From: Cyclobacterium roseum
GTDB lineage: Bacteria; Bacteroidota; Bacteroidia; Cytophagales; Cyclobacteriaceae
NCBI RefSeq assembly: GCF_010119225.1
Contig: NZ_WNKF01000002.1
Coordinates: 535,681-599,680 of the forward strand
Direction: 5' to 3'
Length of the DNA stretch: 64,000 nt
Each line of letters opens with the position of its first letter. The first letter of the stretch is position 1. Positions 56,318-64,000 of this stretch are shown here, in pieces. The notes beneath the pieces were generated by a model, which was not told the origin of the DNA, ran no database searches, and saw only the letters and a program-made list of their open reading frames with translations. Made by a program: the position numbers and the translations under genes.

Positions 56318-57724
56318 TTATTTTAAAATTCCCAATGCTTTTTCTAAATCCACTTTTGCGATCAGCGCATCATAAAGTGCTGCATAATAATTAGTTTCCG
56401 CCTCTTTCAGTGCGGCATCAGCTTCTACCACTTCCAAATTCGACCCGACACCTTCCTGATATTTGATATTTGTCATGTCGAAAACCTCTTTGGCCAGTAC
56501 CCTGTTTTCTTTTTGTACCTCCAATGCTTTAAGACTGTTTTTTAGTGTGGCCTTAGCCTGGTATTCTTCCAATTTAATGTTCTGAATGGTATTGAATTTT
56601 GCATTCTCGAGTTGTTTGATCTGCAACCTGTTGCTTTGAATAACATAACTCTTCCTTAAGCCGTCAAAAATTGGAATGGTAAGCCTTAATCCAACGAAGG
56701 AAGTGGAAAACCATCGGTCAGCCTGGAATACATTCCCGAAATCCTGAGCACCGGTGACCCGCTGGTAGGTGCCAAAGGCTGAAAAATTCGGGATATATTG
56801 TACCTGATTATTTTTTAAATCCAATGTCGCCAGTTCAATGTTTTTCTCTAGTTGAGAAATTTCCACCCGATTAAGCATTTCGGCTTCCAGGGTGGAATAA
56901 AATCCGTTATCGTCATTGCTGTATTCCTGCAGGGATTCTTCCAGAACCAGTTCCAACTCCAATGGCATCCCCATTTGAATTTTTAGTAGGTATTTGCTCA
57001 CTTCAGTAGCCGTTGTAGCCTTGTCATAGTCTGTCTGAAGGTTGTTCAACTGTACCCTTATCCTGGAGACATCCAATTTTTCAACAAATCCTTCTTCGAA
57101 TAGCGCGGTGGTCTCTTCGAGTAGCTGATCCAACCGTTCCATGTTGGCCGCTACCAGGCGGCTGCGTTCTTCATTAACCAAAACGGTAAAATAGGCCTTT
57201 TTTACAGCTTCAGTCACATCAAGTTCAGCCTTTTCTTTGTCATAATCGGTCAACTCCTTCAAGGTCTTTGCTGCCTTTAGGCCAACAAAATAACTTCCAT
57301 TAAAAATCATCTGTTCGACGGTAGTAGTCAAACTGGATTGAAAATTCACCGCAAAGGGGATCACAGTAATATCACTTGGCGTGTCATCTGGCGGCGGGGC
57401 ACCCCCACCGTTTCCACCACCATCTCCACCTCCACCACCAATAACCGAACCCGCCTCTGCGGGTAGGATGATTAGAGGTGGTTGCACGTTTTTAGTTAAC
57501 TCCAGGGTGCTGTTTATCTGAGGAAGTCCCTGTGATCTTTGTTCCCCTATCGTTGCCCTTGAAATCAAGGTTTCCAACTGAGCGTTCTTTACATCAATGT
57601 TGTTCTCCAAGGCGTAAGTGATACTTTCGCTTAAGGTCATCGTCACTTGCTGAGCCTGCAAGGGAACCAATCCAACCCCAATAAAACAAGCCACCGAAAA
57701 GATGAGTATCTTTCTTAAATTCAT
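56318..57724 (-). CDS. TolC-family outer-membrane efflux channel
   Basis: 468 residues with a signal peptide ending at LQAQ. It has the duplicated OEP pattern: SESITYALENNIDVKNAQLE (first repeat) and LDLKNNQVQYIPNFSAFGTYQ (second), with long helices forming the periplasmic tunnel. Residues 96-113 are a Gly/Pro/Asp-rich low-complexity stretch within the first beta-strand pair, a likely outward loop. It follows tetR by ten bases. Confidence 0.94.
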   Translation of the reverse strand: MNLRKILIFSVACFIGVGLVPLQAQQVTMTLSESITYALENNIDVKNAQLETLISRATIGEQRSQGLPQINSTLELTKNVQPPLIILPAEAGSVIGGGGGDGGGNGGGAPPPDDTPSDITVIPFAVNFQSSLTTTVEQMIFNGSYFVGLKAAKTLKELTDYDKEKAELDVTEAVKKAYFTVLVNEERSRLVAANMERLDQLLEETTALFEEGFVEKLDVSRIRVQLNNLQTDYDKATTATEVSKYLLKIQMGMPLELELVLEESLQEYSNDDNGFYSTLEAEMLNRVEISQLEKNIELATLDLKNNQVQYIPNFSAFGTYQRVTGAQDFGNVFQADRWFSTSFVGLRLTIPIFDGLRKSYVIQSNRLQIKQLENAKFNTIQNIKLEEYQAKATLKNSLKALEVQKENRVLAKEVFDMTNIKYQEGVGSNLEVVEADAALKEAETNYYAALYDALIAKVDLEKALGILK

Positions 57725-57734
57725 AAAACTGTGT

Positions 57735-58337
57735 TTACTGTTTGCTGAGTTTGTTACAATAAGTATTCCTACCCTGATCCGTAAGGATCCCGTGAATAAA
57801 ATGATCTACTATTTGTAGGTGAAATTCCAATAAACTGTGTTTCCCACCGGGAACCACTCCTGAAAAAGCAGTCGTAATCTGTTCCAAACGCATAAATGCC
57901 AAAATCTCCGAATTGATTTCCTTTCTGAAATCTCCCGACTGCTTGCCCTTCTCCAACACCTGCACAATGCCTTTCCAGGCATGTTCCTTTTTAAACGCTT
58001 CCAGTTTCTTCCAGCACCCGGGATAAAACCGCTGAATGTCGTGCATCAGCAATGGGTTCATTCGGGAAAACCGTTCTCGTAAGTACCGCGTCATGTGTAG
58101 CAAATGGTCGATCACTTCTCCATCTCCTTGCATCATTTCGCAGAAATTGGACTCATCCTCTTTCAATGCTACGTCAAAAGAGGCGTTTACCAAATCTTCT
58201 TTATTGGCAAACTCCTCGTAAATGGTCTTTTTAGATACCCCTGCCTGTCGGGCGATTTCATCCATCGTGACGGCTCGAATTCCAAAAACCAGAAACTGTT
58301 CCAAGGCTATCTGAATTATTTTCTCTCTTGTTTCCAA
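57735..58337 (-). CDS. TetR-family regulator of the efflux operon
   Basis: 200 residues with an N-terminal TetR HTH (REKIIQIALEQFLVFGIRAVTMDEIARQAGVSKKTIYEEFANKEDLV read in segments, residues 4-48) and an all-helical ligand domain. It probably represses this operon until a pump substrate binds. The start is TTG: the codon just before it is TAG, preceded by TAA, AAA and ATG in the same frame. It is first in the operon. Confidence 0.9.
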   Translation of the reverse strand: METREKIIQIALEQFLVFGIRAVTMDEIARQAGVSKKTIYEEFANKEDLVNASFDVALKEDESNFCEMMQGDGEVIDHLLHMTRYLRERFSRMNPLLMHDIQRFYPGCWKKLEAFKKEHAWKGIVQVLEKGKQSGDFRKEINSEILAFMRLEQITTAFSGVVPGGKHSLLEFHLQIVDHFIHGILTDQGRNTYCNKLSKQ

Positions 58338-58371
58338 CTATTATTTCATAAACTTCCTGCCAAAAAACTCA

Positions 58372-58408
58372 GGAAACTATCAAAAGGTTCAAAGTTTCCG
58401 CAAACATA
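58372..58408 (-). promoter_or_regulatory. candidate promoter and TetR operator
   Basis: TATGTTTG on the minus strand (58401-58408) fits the -7 box. Just downstream, GGAAACT (58372-58378) and AGTTTCC (58393-58399) are inverted arms 14 bases apart, overlapping the expected start site, where a TetR dimer would block transcription. Confidence 0.4.
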
Positions 58409-58665
58409 GGATGTTTTTTTGAAAAAAGGACGATCAGGCCGTCCATTTCACTCATTTATCACGGGATCCATCAAAAGGATTGACCTGAATCCCCGAATAG
58501 AGAGTGAAAAAAATCGAATAATATTTTAAAGTTGAAAGTCCATTTTGTAGATACTGTTCAAATTCGGTCACTTTAAAGGGGGAAGTGTCCGATTTCGAAT
58601 AAGAAGGCTCAAAATAGGTCCGGCTTTGTCCGGCTTAAAGTCGGTATATTATTCGAGCAATTTTG
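58409..58665. other. divergent intergenic stretch between tetR and purL
   Basis: No gene is supported. A short direct repeat GTCCGGCTT occurs twice near 58617-58637. Confidence 0.4.
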
Positions 58666-58673
58666 TACCTTTG
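58666..58673 (+). promoter_or_regulatory. candidate -7 box of purL
   Basis: TACCTTTG fits TAnnTTTG and lies 28 bases before the purL ATG, excluding the longer upstream frame. The -33 element is not clear. Confidence 0.5.
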
Positions 58674-58701
58674 CTGCTTCAAATTACCTATCAATTCCCT
58701 T

Positions 58702-61700
58702 ATGACGATCATCTTTTTTCAAACCTCTGAAAAAACAGTCTATGCCCTGGAATGCAGCCAGGCATTAGATGAAACTACTCTGAAAAAATTAACCTGGCTC
58801 TTTGGTGGGGCGAAATATCTGGAACAGGACCGGATCTCCGAGCAATTTTTAGGTCCAAGAAAAGAAATGATCACCCCCTGGTCTACCAATGCCGTGGAAA
58901 TTTGCCAAAACATGGGCATTCCTTTCGTTCACAGAATAGAGGCGTTTTATCCTTATAAAGAAGGGAATTTCATGGACCCCATGTTGCAGAGCCTCTATTC
59001 GCAGTTGAACCAGCAGCTATTTTCCATCGAAAAACAACCCCAGCCGATATTGTTAATTGAAGATATCGGAGGCTACAACGAAAAGGAAGGATTAGCCCTA
59101 AACCCGGAAGAAATCACCTACCTGGAAGGGGTCAGTAAGTCATTAGGAAGACCACTGACCGATAGCGAGGTATTTGGTTTTAGCCAGGTCAATTCAGAGC
59201 ACTGCCGCCATAAAATTTTTAATGGAACCTTTGTGATTGACGGGGAAGAAAAACCCCTTTCCTTGTTCCAATTAATAAAGAAAACGGCTGCGACGAACCC
59301 TAATGGGATCGTTTCTGCCTATAAGGACAATGTAGCCTTTGTAAAAGGCCCCAAAGCACTGCAATTTGCTCCCCTCAGCCAGGATAAATCAGATTTTTTT
59401 GGGATCAGCGAAATTGATACCGTTCTTTCTTTGAAGGCCGAAACGCATAATTTTCCCACCACGGTGGAGCCTTTCAACGGGGCAGCCACCGGCTCCGGAG
59501 GGGAAATAAGAGACCGGATGGCAGGGGGTACCGCTTCCATTCCATTGGCTGGAACGGCGGTATACATGACTGGCTATCCCCGAACGGCCAATGACCGCTT
59601 CTGGGAAAAAGACCTGCCCGAAAAAAAATGGCTGTACCAGAGCCCCATGGATATTCTTATCAAAGCCTCCAATGGTGCCAGCGATTTTGGGAATAAATTT
59701 GGACAGCCACTTATCTGTGGAAGTCTTATGACATTCGAGCACGAGGAGCAGGGCAGCAAATGGGGCTATGATAAAGTTATCATGTTGGCCGGAGGAGTTG
59801 GATTCACCAGGGCTCCCTATAGCCTAAAGCAAAAACCTGGTACTGGCAATAGCATCGTATTGATGGGAGGAGATAATTACCGGATCGGAATGGGGGGAAG
59901 TGCCGTGTCCTCCGTCAACACGGGGGTTCTCACTAATGCGCTGGAACTAAATGCCGTACAGCGATCCAACCCAGAGATGCAAAAAAGAGTGGCCAATGTG
60001 ATTCGTGCCATGGCAGAAAGCGAAGACAATCCCATTATTTCCATTCATGACCATGGTGCTGGCGGACACCTCAACTGCCTTTCCGAGCTGGTCGAGGACA
60101 CCGGCGGAACCATCCGGATGGAAAAGCTACCCATTGGAGACCCTACCCTTTCTGCCAAAGAGATCATTGGCAACGAGTCACAGGAAAGAATGGGACTGGT
60201 GCTGGAAAAGTCCAGGTTGGAGACCATCAAAAAAATAGCAGCAAGGGAGCGCGCTCCTTTTTATGAAATCGGAGAAACCACCGGCGATTTTCACTTCCGA
60301 TTTGAAAATAGCCATACCGGGGAAAAACCCATCGACTGGAGCTTGCAGCACATGTTTGGATCTTCTCCCAAAACAGTGCTGGAAGACCAGCATTCCACCC
60401 TATCCTTTTCTGAACCGGATTACTCAGAAAACCTGATCAGTGAGTATCTGAATCAGCTATTGCAATTAGAGGCAGTAGCTTGTAAAGACTGGCTGACCAA
60501 TAAAGTAGACCGGTCCGTTACCGGACGTGTGGCCAGGCAACAAACTACAGGGCCCATCCAACTGCCCTTAAATAACGTAGCGGTGATGGCCATGGATTAC
60601 AGTGGAAAAAAGGGCATCGCCACCTCTATCGGCCATGCTCCGATAGCTGCATTAGCCAGTCCCGAGAAAGGATCCCGGCTGGCCATTGCCGAGGCCCTAA
60701 CCAATTTGATTTGGGCTCCCCTGACAGCGGGAATGAAGGGAGTATCCCTTAGTGCCAACTGGATGTGGCCTGCAAAAAATCAGGGAGAAAATGACCGGCT
60801 TTACCGGGCAGTGGAAGCTACCAGTCATTTTGCCATTGCCCTGGGCATCAATATCCCTACCGGAAAGGATTCCCTGTCCATGACACAAAACTATCCCGAC
60901 GGGCAAAAGGTGCTCGCTCCGGGCACGGTCATTATCTCCACCGTAGGTGAATGCGATGACATTAACCGCATCGTATCCCCGGCACTTAAAGAAATCCCCG
61001 ATTCCACCCTGCTCTATATCGATCTCTCTAATGATGAGGCACAATTAGGGGGAAGCTCGTTTGCGCAAATACTGAATAAGGTGGGTAGCCAAGTCCCGGA
61101 CATTACGGATACAGGTTATTTTTTAACCGCATTTGCCGCTGTTCAGCAATTGATCCGACAAGGCTATGTTATGGCCGGTCACGACATTTCTTCAGGAGGA
61201 CTCATTACCGCCTTGCTGGAAATGTGTTTTCCCACTGAAGGTTCCGGTTTGCAAATACATTTAGAAAATCTGAACGAAAAGGATGCTGTCAAAGCCCTGT
61301 TTTCGGAAAATCCGGGATTGGTCATTCAGGTTCAAAACCCCGAAGAAGTATCGGACTATTTAAAAGAAGAAGGAATTGCCAGCGTAACCGTCGCTACGGT
61401 AAAAACCGATAGAAAAATCACGATCGAATCCCTTGACCTGAGCTGGGAAATGCCCGAACTCCGGGACACCTGGTACCGATCTTCCTACTTGTTGGACCGG
61501 GAGCAATCGGGCGTGGTATTGGCAAACGAACGATTCGAAAACTATACGAAGCAGGCCCTACGGTACCAGTTCCCCGAAGGCTGGAAAGGCAGCTACCATG
61601 CCTTGGATCTGAATCCGGAACGAAAAAACGCTAGCGGAACCCGGGCAGCCATCATTCGTGAAAAAGGAGTCAATGGTGACCGGGAAATGGCTTATGCCTT

Positions 61701-62394
61701 GTGGCTGGCAGGATTTGATGTGAAAGATGTCCACATGACCGACCTCATTTCCGGAAGAGAAACCCTGGAGGATGTAAACATGATTGTTTTTGTAGGAGGA
61801 TTTTCCAATTCGGATGTACTGGGATCTGCCAAAGGCTGGGCCGGTGCTTTTCTTTACAATGAAACAGCCAAAAAGGCGTTGGATCGATTTTATGCGAGGA
61901 AAGACACCTTAAGCTTGGGAGTGTGCAACGGTTGTCAGTTAATGATCGAACTGGGATTGGTGAATCCCGAACATGCGCAGAAAACCAAGATGCAGCACAA
62001 CGACAGTCATAAATTTGAATCTGCCTTTGTCAACGTGAGCATACCTAAGAACAACTCCGTCATGCTTCAGTCCCTTGCAGGAACGCGCCTCGGTGTCTGG
62101 GTAGCGCACGGGGAAGGAAAGTTTCATTTGCCGATGAATAAAGCGGATTACCATACCTGCATGACCTATTCTTACAGCTCCTATCCAGGAAACCCAAATG
62201 GTTCAGACCATGCGGTCGCTGGATTGGCCTCCGTTGATGGCAGGCATTTGGCCATAATGCCCCATATCGAGCGCTCCTTAGCACCCTGGAACTGGCCTCA
62301 TATCACCGATGAAATGGCCCAACAGGAGGTTACCCCCTGGATTCAGGCATTTATTGATGCCAGGGACTGGGTGGAAGCCACTAAGAGTGAGTAA
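58702..62394 (+). CDS. purL: phosphoribosylformylglycinamidine synthase (large, single-chain)
   Basis: 1230 residues, the large PurL of Proteobacteria and Bacteroidota, with all domains in one chain. An N-terminal PurS-like region comes first. FGFSQVNSEHCRHKIF and LKAETHNFPTTVEPFNGAATGSGGE (read in segments) mark the first AIRS-type domain; a second follows. The glutaminase occupies the last 270 residues with nucleophile Cys1075 (LGVCNGCQLM), HGEGKFHL and PHIERS. It converts FGAR plus glutamine and ATP to FGAM in purine synthesis, in the cytoplasm. It is transcribed alone. Confidence 0.97.
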   Translation: MTIIFFQTSEKTVYALECSQALDETTLKKLTWLFGGAKYLEQDRISEQFLGPRKEMITPWSTNAVEICQNMGIPFVHRIEAFYPYKEGNFMDPMLQSLYSQLNQQLFSIEKQPQPILLIEDIGGYNEKEGLALNPEEITYLEGVSKSLGRPLTDSEVFGFSQVNSEHCRHKIFNGTFVIDGEEKPLSLFQLIKKTAATNPNGIVSAYKDNVAFVKGPKALQFAPLSQDKSDFFGISEIDTVLSLKAETHNFPTTVEPFNGAATGSGGEIRDRMAGGTASIPLAGTAVYMTGYPRTANDRFWEKDLPEKKWLYQSPMDILIKASNGASDFGNKFGQPLICGSLMTFEHEEQGSKWGYDKVIMLAGGVGFTRAPYSLKQKPGTGNSIVLMGGDNYRIGMGGSAVSSVNTGVLTNALELNAVQRSNPEMQKRVANVIRAMAESEDNPIISIHDHGAGGHLNCLSELVEDTGGTIRMEKLPIGDPTLSAKEIIGNESQERMGLVLEKSRLETIKKIAARERAPFYEIGETTGDFHFRFENSHTGEKPIDWSLQHMFGSSPKTVLEDQHSTLSFSEPDYSENLISEYLNQLLQLEAVACKDWLTNKVDRSVTGRVARQQTTGPIQLPLNNVAVMAMDYSGKKGIATSIGHAPIAALASPEKGSRLAIAEALTNLIWAPLTAGMKGVSLSANWMWPAKNQGENDRLYRAVEATSHFAIALGINIPTGKDSLSMTQNYPDGQKVLAPGTVIISTVGECDDINRIVSPALKEIPDSTLLYIDLSNDEAQLGGSSFAQILNKVGSQVPDITDTGYFLTAFAAVQQLIRQGYVMAGHDISSGGLITALLEMCFPTEGSGLQIHLENLNEKDAVKALFSENPGLVIQVQNPEEVSDYLKEEGIASVTVATVKTDRKITIESLDLSWEMPELRDTWYRSSYLLDREQSGVVLANERFENYTKQALRYQFPEGWKGSYHALDLNPERKNASGTRAAIIREKGVNGDREMAYALWLAGFDVKDVHMTDLISGRETLEDVNMIVFVGGFSNSDVLGSAKGWAGAFLYNETAKKALDRFYARKDTLSLGVCNGCQLMIELGLVNPEHAQKTKMQHNDSHKFESAFVNVSIPKNNSVMLQSLAGTRLGVWVAHGEGKFHLPMNKADYHTCMTYSYSSYPGNPNGSDHAVAGLASVDGRHLAIMPHIERSLAPWNWPHITDEMAQQEVTPWIQAFIDARDWVEATKSE

Positions 62395-62406
62395 AACGTA
62401 CCTATC

Positions 62407-62434
62407 GGGATTGATATATTACCGTATCAATCCC
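62407..62434. terminator. bidirectional terminator
   Basis: GGGATTGATA and TATCAATCCC pair perfectly around an 8-base loop between convergent genes; one arm includes the stop codon of the minus-strand gene. Confidence 0.6.
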
Positions 62435-63656
62435 CTATTTTCACCCGGATAAACCGGGGTCTATAAAAGTTTGGGGAGATTTCTACATCTGCAAAAAATT
62501 CGAACGAATTAATATTATAACTTATTAACAATTCCCCGGGCATCGACAAACTAGGATGAGCTTTTGCATTGTAGCTAAATAGGTGTTTTCCCTCATTAAG
62601 GTCAGCTGAGGCATCCCATACCGCGATTATGGGACCAAAAGGACCTTGCGGAGATAGGGCCAAACGCAGCCCGACGGTGGATGCGATGCCGTCTGTCTGG
62701 AAAACCATGGCGTACCTGCCATCGTCCAGGGAGGTTACGCTCAACTCATTGGAACCTCTATCCGCAATGGATGCTGCCTGTTTCATTTCACTTTGCCAGT
62801 CAGTCCCATCCCAAAACGTCCAAAGATTAAATTTCTCGATGTCGTTGGGTTTTACCCTTGCTACCATCACCTCTTTTTTATTTCCCTTTACCCCGTAGAT
62901 GTATACATACCCGTCGGGTCTCAAGGCTCCTGCATCCTTCGTATTTACCAAAATGCCCGCCCCAAAGGAACCTGTGCTTTCTGGTTTTCCTTCCATGTAA
63001 AAGGGAGTATCTATTTGGCGCTGATCTTTAAACGGAGGCTTACTTCCGGAGGGAAGGACGATCAACGTATTTCCTACCTCCTTAAAATTAAAGGCATCTG
63101 TTCCGGTGGTGGTAATTCGGTAACCAAACAAGTAAATATCATTGTTCCGGGCTTGATTCACGAAACCGTCCCCTAACCAAAAATATTCCCCTGGGTTAGA
63201 ATTTGGAGTATTGGGTATAAAAAGGGACTGAGGTAAATTTTGCTCATCCAAGGCCCAATGAAAAGAAATATTGGATTCTGTTGGCTCTGCCCCTTCCAAC
63301 CACGCAACTGAATTATTGATCATCACAAAGGGACTATCAAGCTTTCCATCAGTTATCTCTCCAATCAGACTGTCGCTAAATAGCACTAATGTTTTTCCGG
63401 AGGTGTCGGCAATAGCCGATTCCATACCATTTAGAGGTATTGTGAATATCCCATCTCCACCGAACCAGCCGGATGTTTTTTTAAAAAGATTGGTCCAATT
63501 AGCTGCTTCCCTGACAGTAAACTGTAGTTCGGTTATTGAGGTATTCTTCGGAATCGAACCTTTTCCCTGATTAGCTGAACATGAAATAAAAAGTACCCAA
63601 ATCAGTAAAATTAAGGGTGTTTTCAGGTATAATATTCTATTTTTAAATTTCCCCAT
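62427..63656 (-). CDS. DUF4185/DUF5005-like secreted lipoprotein
   Basis: 409 residues with lipidated Cys26 (VLFISCSANQG). The chain is all-beta with motifs of five-bladed propellers of the GH43/GH32 type: GWFGGDGIFTIPL, LVLFSDSLIG, NNSVAW, YFWLGDGF, LWTFWDGTDW, and a final AHPSLSMPGELLISYNIN. This pattern resembles the DUF4185/DUF5005 families, putative glycan-acting surface proteins; the exact family is uncertain. It follows the partial gene on its right by 39 bases, so both are probably in a polysaccharide-related operon. Confidence 0.6.
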   Translation of the reverse strand: MGKFKNRILYLKTPLILLIWVLFISCSANQGKGSIPKNTSITELQFTVREAANWTNLFKKTSGWFGGDGIFTIPLNGMESAIADTSGKTLVLFSDSLIGEITDGKLDSPFVMINNSVAWLEGAEPTESNISFHWALDEQNLPQSLFIPNTPNSNPGEYFWLGDGFVNQARNNDIYLFGYRITTTGTDAFNFKEVGNTLIVLPSGSKPPFKDQRQIDTPFYMEGKPESTGSFGAGILVNTKDAGALRPDGYVYIYGVKGNKKEVMVARVKPNDIEKFNLWTFWDGTDWQSEMKQAASIADRGSNELSVTSLDDGRYAMVFQTDGIASTVGLRLALSPQGPFGPIIAVWDASADLNEGKHLFSYNAKAHPSLSMPGELLISYNINSFEFFADVEISPNFYRPRFIRVKIGD

Positions 63657-63695
63657 ATCAGCTTTTTGTTTCGTTTTCTTGCCGAAGCTTTCACC

Positions 63696-64000
63696 CTAGT
63701 TCATTACAATTTCATCGACCATAAGCCAGGCTTTGTTTCCGGCAGCACCGTGCCAGGAGGGCAGGCGGTCCACGGGTTTTGCCAGCAGTTTGAGATGGCG
63801 AACCCCCTCAGCCGAAAAGGGGATCTTAAGCTGCCTGAGCAGGGAAGGATCGTCCTTGGAAAGCGGCTTGGGTTGGTAGGTTTTGGCCAGTTGCCAGTTT
63901 TGTTCCGGGCTGTCCCGGGTCCATAATTGCACCTCTTTGGGCGGAAAGAACCGGGATCCGCCATTTTGCCAAAGAGACAAGGCCATGGAGTTAATGTCTG
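63696..64000 (-). CDS. C-terminal end of a probable secreted glycosidase (GH20-like)
   Basis: The reverse strand is open through the right edge; only the last 101 or so codons are in the window. The segment (PKEVQLWTRDSPEQNWQLAK, ending KAWLMVDEIVMN) looks like the beta-sandwich that closes many family 20 hexosaminidases and F5/8-type modules, in which iev-SxDGxxW-like motifs recur. The catalytic part is outside the window, so the family is a guess. Confidence 0.45.
   Translation of the reverse strand, partial: DINSMALSLWQNGGSRFFPPKEVQLWTRDSPEQNWQLAKTYQPKPLSKDDPSLLRQLKIPFSAEGVRHLKLLAKPVDRLPSWHGAAGNKAWLMVDEIVMN

Overview
The window is a chromosomal stretch of a Bacteroidota bacterium, most likely a marine or soil member of the Cytophagales (Cyclobacteriaceae-like). 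The evidence is two SusC/SusD pairs, many lipoproteins, an FG-GAP/UnbV giant lipoprotein, Tat-signal enzymes, a large single-chain PurL, a membrane pyrophosphatase, and promoters of the Bacteroidota type (a -7 box TAnnTTTG with a -33 TTG) upstream of several genes. No rRNA, convincing tRNA, CRISPR array, prophage or complete insertion sequence was found. Genus-level placement is inference.

Layout. 1-3.9 kb is a repeat-rich, gene-poor accessory patch. It holds the N-terminal part of an AlbA_2 (Schlafen-like) protein, a REP-like composite repeat, and a UPF0175/DUF3368-PIN toxin-antitoxin pair bracketed by two identical 101-bp repeats. 4-6.5 kb has a cation-diffusion-facilitator transporter with a Cys-rich tail and a class C beta-lactamase-fold hydrolase. 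6.5-15.2 kb is a minus-strand susC-susD-FG-GAP/UnbV unit with a hairpin between susD and the third gene. 15.9-22.1 kb holds housekeeping and unknown genes: a barrel-like protein, metG, DUF4174, a 2OG-Fe(II) oxygenase, an unknown protein, and a self-cleaving XRE-S24 regulator overlapping a small gene.

22.5-31.6 kb is the most unusual part. Two paralogous aminotransferases of the histidinol-phosphate type carry twin-arginine export signals. An AEC-type permease lies between them, and one of the two is collinear with a second susC-susD-lipoprotein set. This suggests uptake of an amino compound across the outer membrane, transamination in the periplasm, and transport across the inner membrane. 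32-38.7 kb holds tex, a stand-alone HPt protein, an N-acetylmuramoyl-L-alanine amidase and hppA.

38.9-46.6 kb is a plus-strand catabolic cluster. It encodes a double-domain CE15-like hydrolase whose second domain has lost its nucleophile, a ceramidase-like/alpha-beta-hydrolase fusion, a PVC-type dehydrogenase-like lipoprotein with HEAT-like repeats, and a Tat-exported HiPIP. 46.7-51.7 kb has a Usp protein and an arabinose group (araA on one strand; a cyclophilin, a GH43 arabinanase and araD on the other). 51.7-58.4 kb is a TetR-TolC-MFP-RND efflux operon whose regulator starts at TTG immediately after a two-codon ORF. 58.7-64 kb has purL and, on the opposite strand, a DUF4185-like lipoprotein and the C-terminal end of a probable secreted glycosidase.

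Starts were re-chosen wherever the longest reading frame began upstream of an obvious signal peptide, a promoter, or with a weak TTG codon.
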